Below are positions 8,909 through 10,397 of a stretch of 10,397 nucleotides of DNA, in pieces (position 1 is the first letter of the stretch; each line of letters starts with the position of its first letter). Under the pieces are notes generated by a model. That model was not told where the DNA came from. It ran no database searches and worked only from the letters and a program-made list of their open reading frames with translations. A program made the translations under genes and the position numbers. This DNA is from Actinomycetota bacterium (GTDB lineage: Bacteria; Actinomycetota; Thermoleophilia; Gaiellales; Gaiellaceae): the NCBI GenBank assembly GCA_013821525.1, contig JACDGR010000088.1, positions 1-10,397 of the forward strand. The letters run 5' to 3'.

Positions 8909-10045
8909 GTGGGCTATTTGATCGTCATTTGCGCGCTAGGTCTCTGCCTGGCCATCGTCGTCGCGGCGGTGGTCGCGGTCTGGCGCGCCCGCGCAACGGC
9001 CGACGCACGCGTCGCCGAGGCGGTCCGGAAGCTCGCACTCGGCATGCACGACACGATGCGCGACCTGGCCGAATCGCTCGAGGCGAACGCACCCGAGGCA
9101 GGCCGCGCCCTCACGGAAGGCGAGGGCTACAAAGGGGAGCTCGCCGCCTCGCTCGACCTCCAGGAGGTCGCGGAGCGGACGCTCGAGGCGCTGCGAGCGA
9201 TCCCCGGCGTCGAGGCAGCCTCGCTCGAGGCCTCCGAGCTCGTCGCGTCGGCCGGGCTTGGCCCCGACGAGGGCGCCGGAGCTGCAGTCGGGCTACCTGA
9301 CAACGACAACCTGCGGGCCGTCGAGCTCGGATATCGGTACCGGATCGAGGGCAGCGACAGCTCGGCGAGCCTGATCCGGTCGGGGGTCGTCGTGCCGCTG
9401 CGAGCAGACGGTGGCTCGATCGGCGCGCTGAGTGCCTTCACCCGCGCGGCCGACCGGCCGTTTTCCGACGAGGAGATCGACGAGATCGAGCGCCTCGCAG
9501 TGCGCGCCGGGCCGGCAGTCGCGAACGCTCGCCGGTACACCGAGGCGCGAGCGCTCGCCGACCTGGACGCTCTCACCGGGCTCCACAATCGCCGCTACTT
9601 CCACGAGGCGCTCGCCCGCGAAGCTACGCGCGCCGAGCGCTACAGCCGCCGGCTCGCGCTGATCGTGATCGACCTCGACGACTTCAAGTCGATCAACGAC
9701 CGGGTCGGGCACCTGACCGGGGATGCGGTACTCGCCGAGGCGGCGGCGCGGATGCTCTCGGTCGTCCGAGGCGCGGACATCGCCTGCCGGGTCGGCGGAG
9801 ACGAGTTCGCGATCGTCCTGCCCGAGGCGGGCTCGGAGGACGCAGAGCTGCTCGCCGGCCGCGTCGCGCACGCGGTCAGCATGCGGCCGATCGCGAACGC
9901 GGGCACACTCCTGCTCTCGGCGGGGGTAGCGGAGCTGCGAGAGGGCGATCGGCCCGAACAACTCTTCGAGCGGGCCGACGCAGCGCTCTACCGCGCAAAA
10001 GAGTCCGGCAAGGCGCGCACCGTGCTCGCCGACGGCGCCTCCTAG
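8909..10045 (+). CDS. Membrane-anchored GAF-GGDEF diguanylate cyclase
   Basis: Predicted to make cyclic di-GMP from two GTP at the membrane. The 378-residue protein has one hydrophobic segment (about 3-25) followed by arginines, then a helical linker, a degenerate GAF-like sensor domain (about 79-208) and a GGDEF domain (about 214-370). The active-site motif GGDEF is at 296-300. By comparison with PleD, Asp255 would bind metal, and Asn263 and Asp272 would bind the guanine. RGAD at 287-290, five residues before GGDEF, is an intact RxxD inhibitory site, so product feedback is likely. The ADxALYxAK signature (357-365) is present. No EAL domain follows. The start is GTG at 8909, with AAGGTG at 8892-8897 (spacing 11) and an in-frame stop at 8891-8893. 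It is divergent from rpsL; the GAF ligand is unknown. Confidence 0.93.
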   Translation: MGYLIVICALGLCLAIVVAAVVAVWRARATADARVAEAVRKLALGMHDTMRDLAESLEANAPEAGRALTEGEGYKGELAASLDLQEVAERTLEALRAIPGVEAASLEASELVASAGLGPDEGAGAAVGLPDNDNLRAVELGYRYRIEGSDSSASLIRSGVVVPLRADGGSIGALSAFTRAADRPFSDEEIDEIERLAVRAGPAVANARRYTEARALADLDALTGLHNRRYFHEALAREATRAERYSRRLALIVIDLDDFKSINDRVGHLTGDAVLAEAAARMLSVVRGADIACRVGGDEFAIVLPEAGSEDAELLAGRVAHAVSMRPIANAGTLLLSAGVAELREGDRPEQLFERADAALYRAKESGKARTVLADGAS

Positions 10046-10054
10046 CCGAGCGAG
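10025..10054. terminator. Possible bidirectional stem-loop at the convergent gene ends
   Basis: The sequence can fold as CTCGC, CGGC, an eight-base loop, GCCG, GCGAG, with a small internal loop (CGA against A). The loop contains the CTAG that serves as the stop of both converging genes. No T-run follows on either side, so it is not a canonical intrinsic terminator. U-less hairpins have been proposed as terminators in GC-rich actinobacteria, but the call is weak. Confidence 0.22.
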
Positions 10055-10397
10055 AGGAACGGCGCGAAGCCGGTCAGATCGACGGTCGCCGGTTGCGGCA
10101 GCTGGTCGTGCTGGCAGGCGAGCCGGCCGAGCGCCTGGTTCTCCCGGCGGCGCGCCCAGGTCGCGAAGGCACCGTCCTGCTCCTGGCTGACGAGAGCGCG
10201 GCGGATTGCCGCCGCGGCCTGGGCGAACGGAAACGAGCCGAGCGGCGCGGACTCGCCTCGGGCCGTGATCATGAGCCCGTCGACCCGCACGCGCGCTCCC
10301 GCGCGGAGCGCGAACAGCCGACCCGGCGCCTGCTCGTCGATCGCCACGCCGTGGCGGGAATTGCCGAGCCAGGGTGCGGGGCGGTCGGTCGAGACGG
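10042..10397 (-). CDS. C-terminal part of an unrecognised protein (5' end outside the window)
   Basis: The minus-strand frame is open from the right edge to a TAG at 10044-10042, about 118 codons. A GTG at 10347 could be read as a start, but the frame continues upstream without a stop and no ribosome binding site precedes it, so I take this as the end of a longer gene. Visible features are RLFALRAGARVRVDGLMI, a helical stretch FAQAAAAIRRALVSQEQDGAFATWARRRENQ, one cysteine (RLACQHDQLPQP), and the end DLTGFAPFLSLG. Charged helix, Cys, then a Pro-rich hydrophobic end vaguely resembles tails of secreted SurA/parvulin-type proteins of actinobacteria, but I cannot confirm this and assign no function. 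It converges on the GGDEF gene, with stops overlapping by four bases. Confidence 0.6.
   Translation of the reverse strand, partial: VSTDRPAPWLGNSRHGVAIDEQAPGRLFALRAGARVRVDGLMITARGESAPLGSFPFAQAAAAIRRALVSQEQDGAFATWARRRENQALGRLACQHDQLPQPATVDLTGFAPFLSLG

Noticed and set aside
10345..10347. GTG as the start of a 101-residue protein
   Set aside because: No ribosome binding site is seen, and the frame continues open through the window edge, so an internal codon of a longer gene is more likely.

Overview
The window comes from a GC-rich bacterium, most likely an actinobacterium. Third codon positions are strongly G/C, GTG and TTG starts are common (rplV, rplD, rpsJ, fusA and the diguanylate cyclase), and the EF-G, EF-Tu and L2 sequences look actinobacterial. 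A deep lineage such as Thermoleophilia is my best guess, but that is inference from the look of the proteins and not a database result.

Almost all of it (1-8675, minus strand) is one translation super-operon, read from right to left. The str genes rpsL-rpsG-fusA-tuf (8675 down to 4490) run directly into the S10/spc-type genes rpsJ-rplC-rplD-rplW-rplB-rpsS-rplV-rpsC (4450 down to 1, with rpsC cut by the window edge). Most junctions are very tight: five are one-base stop/start overlaps and others are gaps of 2-16 bases. Only three gaps are larger: fusA-tuf (37), tuf-rpsJ (39) and rplW-rplB (163). Each of the three carries an inverted repeat. The two around tuf lie exactly over the fusA and tuf stop codons.

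A good sigma70-type promoter (TTGCGG, 17-base spacer, TACCAT) lies ahead of rpsL. A hairpin follows it near the predicted 5' end of the transcript.

To the right of a 233-base divergent intergenic region, a plus-strand gene (8909-10045) encodes a membrane-anchored GAF-GGDEF protein with an intact active site and inhibitory site. Its stop codon shares the bases CTAG with the stop of a converging minus-strand gene, of which only the C-terminal part (10042-10397) is visible and which I do not recognise.

The genes work together as the core translation machinery: 30S proteins S12, S7, S10, S19 and S3, 50S proteins L3, L4, L23, L2 and L22, and the two GTPase elongation factors. This is an ordinary housekeeping region. 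I see no mobile element, CRISPR array, tRNA, rRNA or new defence-like system. The points worth a second look are small RNA structures and spacing anomalies within the operon.
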